This document shows, one piece after another, positions 24,304 to 33,712 of a stretch of 64,000 bases of DNA (within the stretch, counting starts at the first letter, position 1; each line of letters begins with the position of its first letter). A program made the position numbers and the translations under genes. The stretch covers positions 558,001-622,000 of the forward strand of contig JAXLYE010000004.1 of assembly GCA_046351595.1 (NCBI GenBank), read 5' to 3'. The notes beneath the pieces are model-generated. The model was not told the DNA's origin, did no database searches, and saw nothing but the letters and a program-made list of their open reading frames with translations. The DNA is from JAXLYE01 sp046351595 (GTDB lineage Bacteria > Myxococcota_A > Polyangia > Palsa-1104 > JAEUJZ01).

Positions 24304-26265
24304 TCAGCGCGCCGCCGGCTGCGGCTGGTACCAGATGGGTGAGGTCCAGGCGCGCTCCTGCTGCGTGCGCGGCACGGTGGGATCGCTGCAGGTCGGCGGG
24401 CGGTTTGCGGCAGGCAGGCGGTTGCAGACGTGCGCGGTCCAGCGGCAGCTCGGGTTCTCGACGACCCGGACGTAGTAGAAGGCGCGCTCGCCGGGGCGGA
24501 AGTCGGGGTCGGTGAAGACCGCGCACAGCGAGTCGGCGCCCGGGCCGCTCGGCGTGCAGGTCGACTCGTCGACCCTCGCGCCGTTCTTGCGCTGGCCCGC
24601 GACGTCGTAGACGAAGGTTTCGGCGCGGCCGTCGCGCAGCACGCCCTTTAAGACCTGCGCCACCTGCAGCTTGCCGCCCATCGGATCGCGCAGCGCCTGC
24701 ACCACGAAGCGCGGCGCGGCGGTGCCCGGGCGCGGCAGAAGGATGCCGCCCATCGGCACGCCGCCGGCATAGGCCCTGGCGACGAGCTGCGGGTCGTCGC
24801 AGAGGTTGTCGGGCAGATCGAAGCCGCCGAAGAAGCGCACGGCCAGGCGCGGGCCCGAGGTGCCGTAGACCTCGCGCCGCTTGAGCGCGGCGAACAGCGC
24901 CGGACGCGAGTTCTCCTCGGCCCACACCGCGGTCAGGCCGCCCGGCGAGAACTCGACGCCGCCCGGCGTCAGGTTGCCGCGGCCGAGCTGCTTGTCCGGC
25001 GTGTCGTCGTCGGTGCCGCGGTGGCCGATGAAGCGATCCTCGGCGACCGCGCCGGGCGTGCCGTTGTGCGTGTCGGTGCTGGCGATGAGGCCGACGCGGA
25101 AGGGGTTTATGCCCAGCCGCTCCTCGAGCGCCAGGCCGTCGAGCAGCGCGTTGCGCACGAAGTCGCGGCGCGAGATGCAGCCCTTGCGCGTCGTGCCGCC
25201 GCTGCCGGTGCCGTCGCCGCAGTCCGGGATCTCGGCGGGCGGGCGCAGCGTCTTCTCGAAGCCGCACAGCTCGTCGGGGGCGCCGAGCACGCCGGACAGC
25301 CCGTTCATGCACTCGGAGTCGCCCTTGTGCTGGTAGACCTCGAACAGCGGCTCGAGCTCGGCGCGCAGGCGGGCGTGGGCGGCCGGATCCTGCGGCCCGC
25401 CCTCCTCGGCGCTCTCGATGAAGAACATCTTGCCGTTGCTCTCGTTGGCGTTGTGCGGGATGGCGAGGACGTCGCAGCCGGTGCCGGCGTCCTTGCAGCC
25501 CGCGTGGAGCTCGCGCCACAGCCCCTCGGGGCTCGGCTGCTCGAAGTAGGTCGTCGGCGCGGGCACGCGGTCGTTGGCAAAGATCACGTTGCGGTGCAGC
25601 GTCGAGAGCGCGGGCCCGGCGCTGTACTCGTAGGCGACGAAGCTGGTGAAGCGGCACGCCGCGGTCTTGTCGTAGGCCTCGGCCGCGGCGCGCTGCACGC
25701 CGCGCCACACCGCACCGAGCAGCGGCGCGCAGCTCGAGGCGCGGTCCGGGCTCGCCGGATCGGGCGGGCAGACGTCGGCGGGGCGCATCGGCCGCGGCAG
25801 GGTCAGGCGGATGCCGAGCTGCGAGACGGCGCCGTTGCCGCCCATGCGGTACGCCTCGCACGTCGACGACGCGTAGCCGGCCGAGCCAGGCACCGAGCAC
25901 GCCTCGACCTCGCCGAGGAACTCGGAGTGATCGGTCAGCGCCGCGAAGTCGAGCGGCCGATCGATGCGCAGGCGCTGCTGGCCCTCGCCGTCCATCCCGA
26001 GCGGCGGCAGGCGCACCTCCTCGCCGCGCGCGAAGCGGTAGGCCTGCTCGGGCGAGATGCGCACGTCCATGGCGTAGGCGTCGAACGACAGCCGCGTGTG
26101 CACGTGCAGGTCGCCGAAGTACAGGTTGCGCAGCGGGTTCTTCGCCGCGCACGGCTCGCGCGGCTCGACGTAGTCCGGGGTCGGCGGCGGAGCGGGCGCG
26201 GGCCCGGCGCTGCAGCCGAGCAGGCCGAGCACGCCGAGCCCAGGGAGGCGGGAGCGCGGGCGCAC
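24304..26265 (-). CDS. DUF3604 lipoprotein, PHP-like metal hydrolase fold
   Basis: 653 residues from a GTG at 26265. LGVLGLLGC is a lipobox. The protein matches DUF3604 (PF12228): LYFGDLHVHTRLSFDAYAMD at the start of the mature part, FAALTDHSEFLGEVEAC, AIPHNANESNGKMF, and SSTDTHNGTPGAV with FIGHRG. The DLHVHT and TDHSE motifs are those of PHP-type metal-dependent phosphoesterases, so an exported metallohydrolase is likely. The substrate is not known. The gene starts one base after the stop of the upstream alpha/beta hydrolase lipoprotein, so both belong to one operon. Confidence 0.8.
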   Translation of the reverse strand: MRPRSRLPGLGVLGLLGCSAGPAPAPPPTPDYVEPREPCAAKNPLRNLYFGDLHVHTRLSFDAYAMDVRISPEQAYRFARGEEVRLPPLGMDGEGQQRLRIDRPLDFAALTDHSEFLGEVEACSVPGSAGYASSTCEAYRMGGNGAVSQLGIRLTLPRPMRPADVCPPDPASPDRASSCAPLLGAVWRGVQRAAAEAYDKTAACRFTSFVAYEYSAGPALSTLHRNVIFANDRVPAPTTYFEQPSPEGLWRELHAGCKDAGTGCDVLAIPHNANESNGKMFFIESAEEGGPQDPAAHARLRAELEPLFEVYQHKGDSECMNGLSGVLGAPDELCGFEKTLRPPAEIPDCGDGTGSGGTTRKGCISRRDFVRNALLDGLALEERLGINPFRVGLIASTDTHNGTPGAVAEDRFIGHRGTDDDTPDKQLGRGNLTPGGVEFSPGGLTAVWAEENSRPALFAALKRREVYGTSGPRLAVRFFGGFDLPDNLCDDPQLVARAYAGGVPMGGILLPRPGTAAPRFVVQALRDPMGGKLQVAQVLKGVLRDGRAETFVYDVAGQRKNGARVDESTCTPSGPGADSLCAVFTDPDFRPGERAFYYVRVVENPSCRWTAHVCNRLPAANRPPTCSDPTVPRTQQERAWTSPIWYQPQPAAR

Positions 26266-26266
26266 G

Positions 26267-28306
26267 CTAGTCCCGCGCGCCGAGGAAGCTTACGATCTTG
26301 GCCCACACCGTCGGGTTGGCGCCGACCTCCAGGTGCCCGAAGGCGACGCCCTCCTGCTTGGCGTCGCGCGACTTCTTGGTCGCGGTCCAGCCCTGCGTCA
26401 GCTGATCCAGGCCGGCGATGCTCTTGTTGAACAGCACGCCGTCGCCGTTGGGCGAGCAGGTGGGGCAGCTCATGCCGTCGGTCTCGAACGTGGTGTCGGG
26501 TGAGCCCGAGGCCTCGCCGTAGACGACGTAGAGCGCGCCGAGCCGGCTGTCCAAGCCCTGCGCCGCGAGCCGCTGGATGAAGCGCCCGCCCATCTCGACC
26601 GCGGCGTCGATGCCCAGGCCGGACATCAGCTGGTACTTGCTGTAGAAGCCCGAGCTGCCGTCGCTGTTGCGCGAGTTGTAGTAGGTGTGCCAGGCGACGC
26701 AGGGCGAGGCCGACGGCAGAAACGCCGTCTTGCGGCACGCCGTGCGCTCGCTGTCATCAAGGTAGCCGCCGAGCAGGTACGTCAGCTTCGGCCGGACCCA
26801 CGGGTACCAGCGGCTCTCCTCGGGATCGAGGCTGGCCCAGTCCGAGCTGTCGCGGCGCGGCACCGGGTAGCTCGGGCGCAGATCGTAGGCCGCCTGCAGC
26901 TGGCCGAGGTACGCGGTCACGAAGCGCCCGCTCTCGTTGGTGCTGCCGAACAGGCTCAGGTTGTACTCGTCGAACTTGAAGTCGGCGCTGGCCACGCCCT
27001 CGCGCACGTTCATCGCCTTGAGCGACTCGCGCGCCACCGGCTTGCCGTCCGTGTCCAGGCCCGTGAGGTTGGAGACGTAGATGCGGTTGAAGAAGTCCGG
27101 CCAGGTGCCGCCGCGGCTGGTGCAGACGCTGTTGGCGTAGGGGTTGTTGTACCAGGGCACGTCAGGGCCCCAGTTCACGCACTGCAGCGCCGAGAACCAC
27201 GTCCACGGCATGGGCCCGCGGCCGATCGGCGCGTTGGCCGGCGTGCTGGCGATGACCAGCGTGTGCAGCGGGTGGCGGAAGTTCAGGTCGATGCCCAGGT
27301 GCGGACCCGAGAGCGCGACGTAGACGCGGACGTCCTCGCGGAACGCCGGCACCTCGGCGCCCTGCGCGGCGGCGACGCGGTCGAAGAAGCGGCTGCCGAA
27401 GCTGCGCCAGGTGGCGGCGTTGCCGAGGTAGGCGTCGACCGAGAGCACGCCCTTGCTCCAGGCCAGCACGTCGACCTTGGGCGAGCTGCCGTCGGCCTGC
27501 TTGTGGATCTGGCGGACGCGCGAGATGACGTTGGCGAGGTTTATGGCCTGGCTGTAGCTGTCGCCGTGGAAGTTGCCGTAGGTCAGGGCGTAGACGCAGC
27601 GGCCGGCGGCCTCCAGGTGCTGCACCAAGCCGGTCTTCTGCACGGTGCCGGGGTAGGCGCCGCCGGCGCCGTCGTTGCCGCCCGGGAACAGCCAGACGTT
27701 GGCGTCCTGCATGGCGCCGTGCACCAGGAGCATCGGCGCCTTGGCCAGGTCGCACGTCTTTTTCGCGGTCTTGGGGCCCTTGTGCAGGAGCACGAAGCGC
27801 GCCTCGGGCCGCGTCGGTCCGGGGTCCGAGCAGGCGGCGCCGCGGGTGGTCGCGCACGCGCTCTTGTAGAACAGGTTGAAGGCGTCGACGAGCTGCTGGT
27901 TCAGCGCGCCGTAGTACTTGCCCAGCGGGTACTCGTCGGTCTGGAACGTGTCCTGGCTGCGCAGCTTCTCGGTGCGGCGGTTGTAGCCCTCGCTGCGGAA
28001 GCGCTGCTGGCCTTCAAGGAGCTCGATCTCGCCCCAGGACCACGCCGGCGGGCGGTAGGTGCCGACGACGCGGAAGCCGTTGCTCGGGCTCGGGTTCGCA
28101 TCGAACAGCGCCAGCACGTCCGGCGCCGGGGTCAGCGCCTGCGCGCGCGCGCCGACCGGCGCACGGGTCGCATCGGCCGTCACGTCCTCGGGCGCGTCCG
28201 CGGTCGGCGAGCAGGCCGCGAGCAGCACCGGCAGGACGAGCGGGGCGGTGAGCCCGAGCGCGAACGGGCGCGAGCGGAGCAGGGCAGGGCGGGTCGGCGT
28301 CGGCAT
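26267..28306 (-). CDS. Lipoprotein with alpha/beta hydrolase (lipase-like) domain
   Basis: 679 residues. LVLPVLLAACSPTAD is a clear lipobox. A hydrolase core starts near residue 195 (APMLLVHGAMQDANVW), with the nucleophile elbow in VDVLAWSKGVLSVDAYL. This has Ala in place of the first Gly (A-x-S-x-G), as in lipase class 2/EstA-like enzymes. YVALSGPHLGIDL follows it. The C-terminal third has several cysteine pairs (CSPNGDG, SCPTC) and a late His in EGVAFGHLEVGANP that may complete the triad. It would hydrolyse a lipid or ester at the cell envelope. A strong AAAGGAGAT ribosome site precedes the ATG. It is followed within one base by the DUF3604 gene. Confidence 0.7.
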   Translation of the reverse strand: MPTPTRPALLRSRPFALGLTAPLVLPVLLAACSPTADAPEDVTADATRAPVGARAQALTPAPDVLALFDANPSPSNGFRVVGTYRPPAWSWGEIELLEGQQRFRSEGYNRRTEKLRSQDTFQTDEYPLGKYYGALNQQLVDAFNLFYKSACATTRGAACSDPGPTRPEARFVLLHKGPKTAKKTCDLAKAPMLLVHGAMQDANVWLFPGGNDGAGGAYPGTVQKTGLVQHLEAAGRCVYALTYGNFHGDSYSQAINLANVISRVRQIHKQADGSSPKVDVLAWSKGVLSVDAYLGNAATWRSFGSRFFDRVAAAQGAEVPAFREDVRVYVALSGPHLGIDLNFRHPLHTLVIASTPANAPIGRGPMPWTWFSALQCVNWGPDVPWYNNPYANSVCTSRGGTWPDFFNRIYVSNLTGLDTDGKPVARESLKAMNVREGVASADFKFDEYNLSLFGSTNESGRFVTAYLGQLQAAYDLRPSYPVPRRDSSDWASLDPEESRWYPWVRPKLTYLLGGYLDDSERTACRKTAFLPSASPCVAWHTYYNSRNSDGSSGFYSKYQLMSGLGIDAAVEMGGRFIQRLAAQGLDSRLGALYVVYGEASGSPDTTFETDGMSCPTCSPNGDGVLFNKSIAGLDQLTQGWTATKKSRDAKQEGVAFGHLEVGANPTVWAKIVSFLGARD

Positions 28307-28318
28307 GAGCGATCTCCT

Positions 28319-29254
28319 TTAACGAGGCGGGCTGGGCGCGGGCGGTGCGAGCGAGGCGGGCGGCGGGGTCGTCGGGGTCGCCGGAGGTGCGGGCTCGGCC
28401 GGGCCGGTCGTTGTCGTTGGGGGCGTGGTCGCCGAGGGCGTGACGGGCTGCGTCCGGCTGTCGAGATCCGCCGGCGCCTCGGCCACGGGCACCTCGGGCA
28501 CCGGCAGCTCGGGCCGGCGCGGCTTGCCGGTGCCGAACTGGTAGGCGATGCCGGCGTCGAGCGCGTAGCTGCCGAGGAACGGCTCGTTGCTCGCGTACTG
28601 GCCGAAGAGGCCGGCGCGGGCGAACAGGCTGATGGGCACGCGCGCCGCGCGATAGAAGTCGTAGCCCAGCCCCCCGAACCCGAGCGGCATGAGGTAGTTG
28701 GACACGATCGGCGGCCCCACCATCTCGGCGCCCTCGAAGTTGCTGTAGACCATGCCCGGCCGCGTCACCGCGTTGTAGCCGAGGCCGACGCGCACATCGA
28801 AGAACAGGCCGAAGGACAGGGTGATGCGGTAGCCGCCCTCGCCGAAGATGAACAGGCCCCAGCCGGCCGGGTCGTAGTAGCCGCCGATGGTCGCGCCCAG
28901 GAGCAGCTCGTGCGGCGGCCGGAACCACATCGCGGCCTCGTAGCCGACGCGCCCGCCCGGGTGCTGGATCTTGTCGCCGAAGTACGAGAGCGTCACGCGC
29001 CGCGGCTTCACCGGCTCGTCCGTGCTGACCGTCGCGAGGGGCGGAGCGGCCTGGGGCGGGCCCAAAGGGGGAGCGGCCGGGGCTTGCGGGGCTTGCGGGC
29101 CTTGCAGCTCTGGGGCCGCCGCAGGGACCTGGGCGCGCGCGTCGCGAGCGAGCCCGCCCCCGCCGACGACAAAGGAGAGCGAGCAGAGCGCCAGGGCGGA
29201 CGCTGCACCGCAGGGCAAAAGCGCTCGGCGCCGCGCCGCGTTCAAGGTCGACAT
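28319..29254 (-). CDS. Outer-membrane beta-barrel-like protein with Pro/Thr tail
   Basis: 311 residues. An N-terminal signal (SALALCSLSFVVGGGGLARDARA-Q) precedes an Ala/Pro/Gln linker. Residues about 85-245 show alternating hydrophobic strands (WFRPPHELLLGATIGGYYD, WGLFIFGEGGYRITLSFGLF, ISLFARAGLFGQYASN) like an eight-stranded outer-membrane barrel. The last 60 residues are a low-complexity Pro/Thr/Ala tail. The gene lies 12 bp upstream of the hydrolase lipoprotein gene, so the three genes 29254-24304 are likely one transcript. No named family is recognised. Confidence 0.5.
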   Translation of the reverse strand: MSTLNAARRRALLPCGAASALALCSLSFVVGGGGLARDARAQVPAAAPELQGPQAPQAPAAPPLGPPQAAPPLATVSTDEPVKPRRVTLSYFGDKIQHPGGRVGYEAAMWFRPPHELLLGATIGGYYDPAGWGLFIFGEGGYRITLSFGLFFDVRVGLGYNAVTRPGMVYSNFEGAEMVGPPIVSNYLMPLGFGGLGYDFYRAARVPISLFARAGLFGQYASNEPFLGSYALDAGIAYQFGTGKPRRPELPVPEVPVAEAPADLDSRTQPVTPSATTPPTTTTGPAEPAPPATPTTPPPASLAPPAPSPPR

Positions 29255-29370
29255 GAGCGGAACGCTACTTTAGCCGCGTCGGAGAACGCAACCCTCGCCG
29301 ACTCGCCCGTGCGCCGCCCGTGCGCCGACCGTGCCCGCGTCACCTGCTCGTGACGCGGAGGCGCCCAACG

Positions 29371-32310
29371 CTAATGGGTCCCGCGCGGCGCCGCTTCGGT
29401 CGCAGGCTGGCGCGCGGCCTCGGGCGCGGCGGCGCTGCTCCGGTCCTTGTCCGGCTCGGCCGCCTTGGCGAGGTCGCCAGCGAGCAGCCGGATCATGCGG
29501 GCGCGGTCGATGTAGCGGCGGGCCGCGGCCACGGCCTCGGCGGGCGGCACCGCGAGCGCGCGCTTGAGCTGCGCCTCCTCGTCGGCGAGCGAGCGCCCCT
29601 CGGCCGCGAGCGTCAAGAGCAGGCTGACCACGCGCGTGTCGTCTCCGAGCTGGGCGCGGCTGTCCTGCACCAGCCCCTGCTTCACCCGCTCGAGCTCGGC
29701 CTCGGTCGGCGGCTTCTCGAGCAGCGCCGCGATCTCCTCGACCATGGCGTCGAGCGCGCGCATCGCGTTCTGCGGCGCCACCGTCGAGAATACGGCCAGG
29801 AACCCGGCCGGCTCGAAGGCCGAGGCCGAGACCGCGCTCTCGACCGAGTAGGACAGGCCCTCGCGCTCGCGCACGCGCTGCCACAGCCGCGAGGTGTTGC
29901 CGCCGCCGAGGACCTCGTGCCACATCGACAACAGCGGCCAGTCCGGATCGCGCTGGCTGATCGGCATCGGCAACAGCAGCGCCGAGACCGCGGCCTGCTT
30001 GTCCGGCGTGTGGATGCGGTGCAGCGTCGCGCGCGTCGCATGGAACGGCCGCGGCAGGCGCACGAACGGCTTCTGCGCGCGGAAGTCGCCGAGCCGCGCC
30101 GACAGCTGGGCGGTCACCTGTGCGGCGTCGAAGTCACCGACCAGCGCCAGGTGGCCGCTGTCGCCGCCGCACAGCTCGCGGTGCAGCGCGACGAGCTCGG
30201 GCTGACGCACCGCCTTCAGGCGCGCGATCTGCTCCTCGATCGTCGGCACGTAGCGCGGGTCGCCCTGCGGGTACGGCATCACCAGGCGCGTCAGCGCCAC
30301 CGCGGCCTGCGCCTGCGGATCACGCAGCTCGTGCTCGCGGTCCGCCAGCCTCTCCTTGCGCGCCTCCTCGACCTCGGCCGAAGGGAAGCTGCTGTCGCGC
30401 ACGAGCTCGGTGAGCAGATCGAGCAGCGCCGGCAGGTGCTCGCGCGTGGTGCTGCCGCTGACCAGGACGTCCTGATCGAGCTTTTGCGGCCCGGTCGACT
30501 CGATCTCCAGCGAGGCGTGCAGCTCGTCGAGCCGGTCGAGGATCTGCTGGCGCGTGTGCTGCCTGGTGCCGCGCAAGAGCATCGGCCCGAGCAGCTCGAG
30601 CTGCGCCTCGCGCCCGCGCAGCGTCTCTAGGCTGCCGAGCTGCATCAGCAGCCCGAGCTGCACCGTCGCGCCGCGCGTCTTCTTCGGCAACAGCCACAGC
30701 GTCAGCCCGCTCGGCAGGCGCACCGACGACAGGCGCGCTCCGAGCGCCGCGAACGTCGGCGCGAACGGCTCTCCCGGCGCGACCTCGCCGCGGCCCTTGT
30801 AGCCGGCGACCAGCTGCGGCACCTTGACCGGAGCCGGCGGCGGCGCGCGCACCGGCTTCTCCGTCGGTACGAACAGCCCGACCGTGCGGTTGCTGGGCAG
30901 AAGGTACCGCCGCGCCACGGCCTGCACCTGCGCGACGCTCAGCTGCTCGATGCGGTCGCGCAGCAGGAACAGGAGCCGCCAGTCGCCCGCGGCGTCCCAC
31001 TGGCTGAGCTGATCGACCAGCTGCCGCGTGTCGCGCACGAGCTGGTTGAACTGCGCGCGCGCGGCGACCTGGAAGCGGCGCAGCTCGTCGGCGCCGAGCG
31101 GCGGCTGGCTGGTCCCGGGCGGCGGCTCGGCGCCGAGGCCCTCGACCACGGCCACGGCCTGATCCCGCAGCACCTCGAGCGAGCGGTCGACGGCTCCCGC
31201 CGCCGGGGCCGCCGCCGGGGTCGCCGCCGGGGCGCCCGCGCCGCCGCGCTTGTCGCGCCGCGCCTCGATATACAAGAGCAGGCCGCTGCGGTCCGCCGTC
31301 GGCGTCAGCAGGCCCTCGACGCGCGTCGCCAGCCCGGTCTTGACCAGCGCCTGGTGCAGCCGGCCGCTGCCCGGCCGCGTCAGGATGTGCTCGAGCGCGA
31401 GCAGCGCCGGGAAGTCCGGGTGCGCGCCGGGCACGCCGTGGTAGTGCAGGCCGACCAGCTGCAGCTCACCGACCCGGCGCAGCTTGACCTGGCGCTCGCC
31501 GTCCTGGACCGGCTCGACGGTGTACGACTTGACCAGCGGCGCCGCCGGCCGCGCGATCGGGCCGAACAGGCTCGTGATGTCGCGCAGCGCCTGCCGCTCG
31601 TCGAACGCGCCGGCGACGATGAGCAGGGCGTTGTCCGGCCGGTAGTGGCGGCGGTAGAAGGTCTGCAGCCGGTCGAGCGGCACCTTCTCCAGGTCGCTCG
31701 TGGTGCCGATGACGGCGCGGCCGTAGCCGTGCCACAGGTAGGCGCCGCGCAGGATGCGCTCGGGCAGCACGCCGCGCGGGTCGTTCTCGCCGATCTCGAG
31801 CTCGTTGCGCGCGACCGTCAGCTCCTTGTCGAGGTCGGCGCGGCGCAGGCGCACGTTGGTCATGCGGTCGGCCTCCAGGTCCAGGCCGAAGCGCAGGTGC
31901 TCGGGCGAGGCCGCGAACGTCTCGTAGTAGCGCGTGAACTCGGTCTCGGTTTCGGCGTTGGCGTCGCCGCCGCGGCGGTCCATCTCCTCGTCGAAGCGGG
32001 GGTGGCGCGCCGTGCCCTTGAACAGCATGTGCTCGAGCAGGTGCGCCATGCCCGCCTCGCCCGCGCCCTCGTGTACCGAGCCGACGCGGTAGGTGATGTG
32101 CACGGTCACGGTGCTCGACGTGGCGTCGGGGACCAGGAGGAAGCGCAGGCCGTTGCGCAGCGCGTAGGCGCGCACGCCCTCGACCGCCGGACCGGCCGTG
32201 ACCCCGGCGGGCAGCGCCGACGGCGCGAGCGCCCGGGCCGGGCTGTGGGCGAGCAGCGACAAGGCCACACCGAGCAGGGCGAAGAGACGAGCCAGCATCG
32301 CCCCCACCAT
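29371..32310 (-). CDS. M16 family zinc metallopeptidase, two fused M16 units
   Basis: 979 residues with a signal peptide (LARLFALLGVALSLLAHSPARA); an alternative ATG is four residues in. The first M16 unit has the inverted zinc motif HLLEH (His90, Glu93, His94) and the downstream Glu in ELTVARNELEIGE, so it should be catalytic. The second unit, from about residue 530, keeps the M16 fold (MQLGSLETLRGREAQLELLG) but lacks HxxEH, and ends with the substrate-closing SYSVES-type segment. This active-plus-inactive arrangement is that of PqqL- and pitrilysin-like proteases. A Pro/Ala-rich insert sits at about residues 355-375. It would degrade peptides in the periplasm. Confidence 0.85.
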   Translation of the reverse strand: MVGAMLARLFALLGVALSLLAHSPARALAPSALPAGVTAGPAVEGVRAYALRNGLRFLLVPDATSSTVTVHITYRVGSVHEGAGEAGMAHLLEHMLFKGTARHPRFDEEMDRRGGDANAETETEFTRYYETFAASPEHLRFGLDLEADRMTNVRLRRADLDKELTVARNELEIGENDPRGVLPERILRGAYLWHGYGRAVIGTTSDLEKVPLDRLQTFYRRHYRPDNALLIVAGAFDERQALRDITSLFGPIARPAAPLVKSYTVEPVQDGERQVKLRRVGELQLVGLHYHGVPGAHPDFPALLALEHILTRPGSGRLHQALVKTGLATRVEGLLTPTADRSGLLLYIEARRDKRGGAGAPAATPAAAPAAGAVDRSLEVLRDQAVAVVEGLGAEPPPGTSQPPLGADELRRFQVAARAQFNQLVRDTRQLVDQLSQWDAAGDWRLLFLLRDRIEQLSVAQVQAVARRYLLPSNRTVGLFVPTEKPVRAPPPAPVKVPQLVAGYKGRGEVAPGEPFAPTFAALGARLSSVRLPSGLTLWLLPKKTRGATVQLGLLMQLGSLETLRGREAQLELLGPMLLRGTRQHTRQQILDRLDELHASLEIESTGPQKLDQDVLVSGSTTREHLPALLDLLTELVRDSSFPSAEVEEARKERLADREHELRDPQAQAAVALTRLVMPYPQGDPRYVPTIEEQIARLKAVRQPELVALHRELCGGDSGHLALVGDFDAAQVTAQLSARLGDFRAQKPFVRLPRPFHATRATLHRIHTPDKQAAVSALLLPMPISQRDPDWPLLSMWHEVLGGGNTSRLWQRVREREGLSYSVESAVSASAFEPAGFLAVFSTVAPQNAMRALDAMVEEIAALLEKPPTEAELERVKQGLVQDSRAQLGDDTRVVSLLLTLAAEGRSLADEEAQLKRALAVPPAEAVAAARRYIDRARMIRLLAGDLAKAAEPDKDRSSAAAPEAARQPATEAAPRGTH

Positions 32311-32353
32311 ACCAGGCGGCCGTGCTGCCGCGCACGTCGCGGCGGGGAGAGCC

Positions 32354-33040
32354 CTACCGCTTCAGCCTTTGATCGACCAGCGTGTAGACGGCGCTGAAGC
32401 CGTCGCGCCACGAGATCTTCTTGCCCTGGGCGCGGCTGCGCGGGTTGTAGCCGATGGGCAGCTCGACGATGCGGAAGTGCCGCTTCAAGACCTGAGCCGT
32501 GACCTCGGGCTCGATCTCGAAGCGCGCGGCGCGCAGCGTCAGCGACTGCAGCACCTCGCGGCGGAAGACCTTGTAGCAGGTCTCGATGTCGGTCAGGCGG
32601 CTGCCGTACAGGAGGTTGGTCAGCCCCGACAGCGCGCGGTTGGCGACGTAGAAGGGCAGCGCGCCCTTCTGGCCGCCGCCGAGGAAGCGCGACCCGAACA
32701 CGACGTCGGCCGAGCCGTCGAGCAGCGGCACCAACAGGCGCTGGTACTCGCTCGGATCGAGCTCGAGGTCCGCGTCCTGGATGCCGACGAGATCCCCGGT
32801 CGCCAGCTTGAAGCCGATGCGCACCGACGCGCCCTTGCCCAGGTTGACCACGCTCTCGTGGACGCGGACATCGGGCAGATCCTTGAAGGGCCGCAGCGCC
32901 GCGCTGGTGCCATCGGAGGATCCGTCGTTGACGACGATGATCTCCTTGTCGACCGGCAGCTCGAGCGCGCGCACGCGCTCGATGACCTGCGCGACCGTCG
33001 TTTCCTCATTAAAAACCGGCACCACAATCGAGAGCTTCAT
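32354..33040 (-). CDS. Family 2 glycosyltransferase, polyprenyl-phosphate sugar transferase-like
   Basis: 228 residues from the ATG at 33040. The start is set by the conserved MKLSIVVPVFNEETTV opening; the longer open frame only adds unstructured residues. The GT-A fold shows VNDGSSDGT, NLGKGASVRIGF and the DxD-type metal site QDADLELDP. The ending TCYKVFRREVLQSLTL and EVTAQVLKRHFRIVELPIGY places it with DPM1/ArnC-like enzymes that move mannose, glucose or an amino sugar onto a polyprenyl phosphate. No transmembrane helices are seen in the C-terminal part, so it acts at the inner face of the membrane. Confidence 0.85.
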   Translation of the reverse strand: MKLSIVVPVFNEETTVAQVIERVRALELPVDKEIIVVNDGSSDGTSAALRPFKDLPDVRVHESVVNLGKGASVRIGFKLATGDLVGIQDADLELDPSEYQRLLVPLLDGSADVVFGSRFLGGGQKGALPFYVANRALSGLTNLLYGSRLTDIETCYKVFRREVLQSLTLRAARFEIEPEVTAQVLKRHFRIVELPIGYNPRSRAQGKKISWRDGFSAVYTLVDQRLKR

Positions 33041-33172
33041 CGCACCGTCATGGTAGGGGCTCGCTCCGTCCTCGGGCAAGCCCCGCGAGCGCCTGTTGGG
33101 CCACGGGCCGGTCGGCACCCGCCGCGCCTGTTCCGCGCCCGGGTCGGCTCGGCCCGGCCAGCGGAGCCGGGC

Positions 33173-33391
33173 TCAGCGCGGCGCCGTCTCGAGCAGATCC
33201 GCGGCCGCCCACAGGTGCGCCAGCGCCTGGCGGAACTTGCAGTCGTCGTCGGGCGCGGCGCGCTGCTGCACGCTCTTGATCAGCCGATGGATCGGCGTCA
33301 CCACGTCCTCGCCCTCGGGGCGGGTCAGGGCAGCCAGGGTCTCGCCCGGGTTCAGCGGCTTCTGCTCGAAGTAGGTGCTCTGCGACAGCAT
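33173..33391 (-). CDS. Small hypothetical protein
   Basis: 72 residues. The ATG is preceded by a strong GGGAGGAG ribosome site, and the frame uses GC-ending codons. The sequence (for example PIHRLIKSVQQRAAPDDD and KFRQALAHLWAAADLLE) is helical, soluble and unlike any family I know. The gene lies 132 bp upstream of the glycosyltransferase gene on the same strand. Confidence 0.5.
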   Translation of the reverse strand: MLSQSTYFEQKPLNPGETLAALTRPEGEDVVTPIHRLIKSVQQRAAPDDDCKFRQALAHLWAAADLLETAPR

Positions 33392-33712
33392 CGGTCTCCT
33401 CCCTTCCGTCCTTCACTCTCCCACTCACCACCGACAGTCAGGCAGCCTGTGTCTAGGCCTCAAGCAACCTCCGGGCCAGCTCGGGCCGCGGCCTTCTCGC
33501 TCGGTAAAGACGGCGAGGCCGGGGGCCGGTGTGTGCGCTCGTGCCTCAGCGCGACGCGGGCGCACCGGCAGCGTGGGGGCCGCGGGCGGGGTGGGAGGCT
33601 GCATGAGATGAAGCCTGGGCGGGCGAGGGGGTAAGTGCAAGGGATTGCTGGGGATCCCTAGGGGGACAAGGCAGGAACCGGGCGGCTCGTCCCGGTGCCG
33701 GGCGGCGCCGGC
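33392..33712. other. 321-bp intergenic region
   Basis: Between two minus-strand genes. It would contain the terminator of the GF-repeat gene and the promoter of the small gene. A GGGATCCC palindrome occurs near 33651-33658; no gene is evident. Confidence 0.45.
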
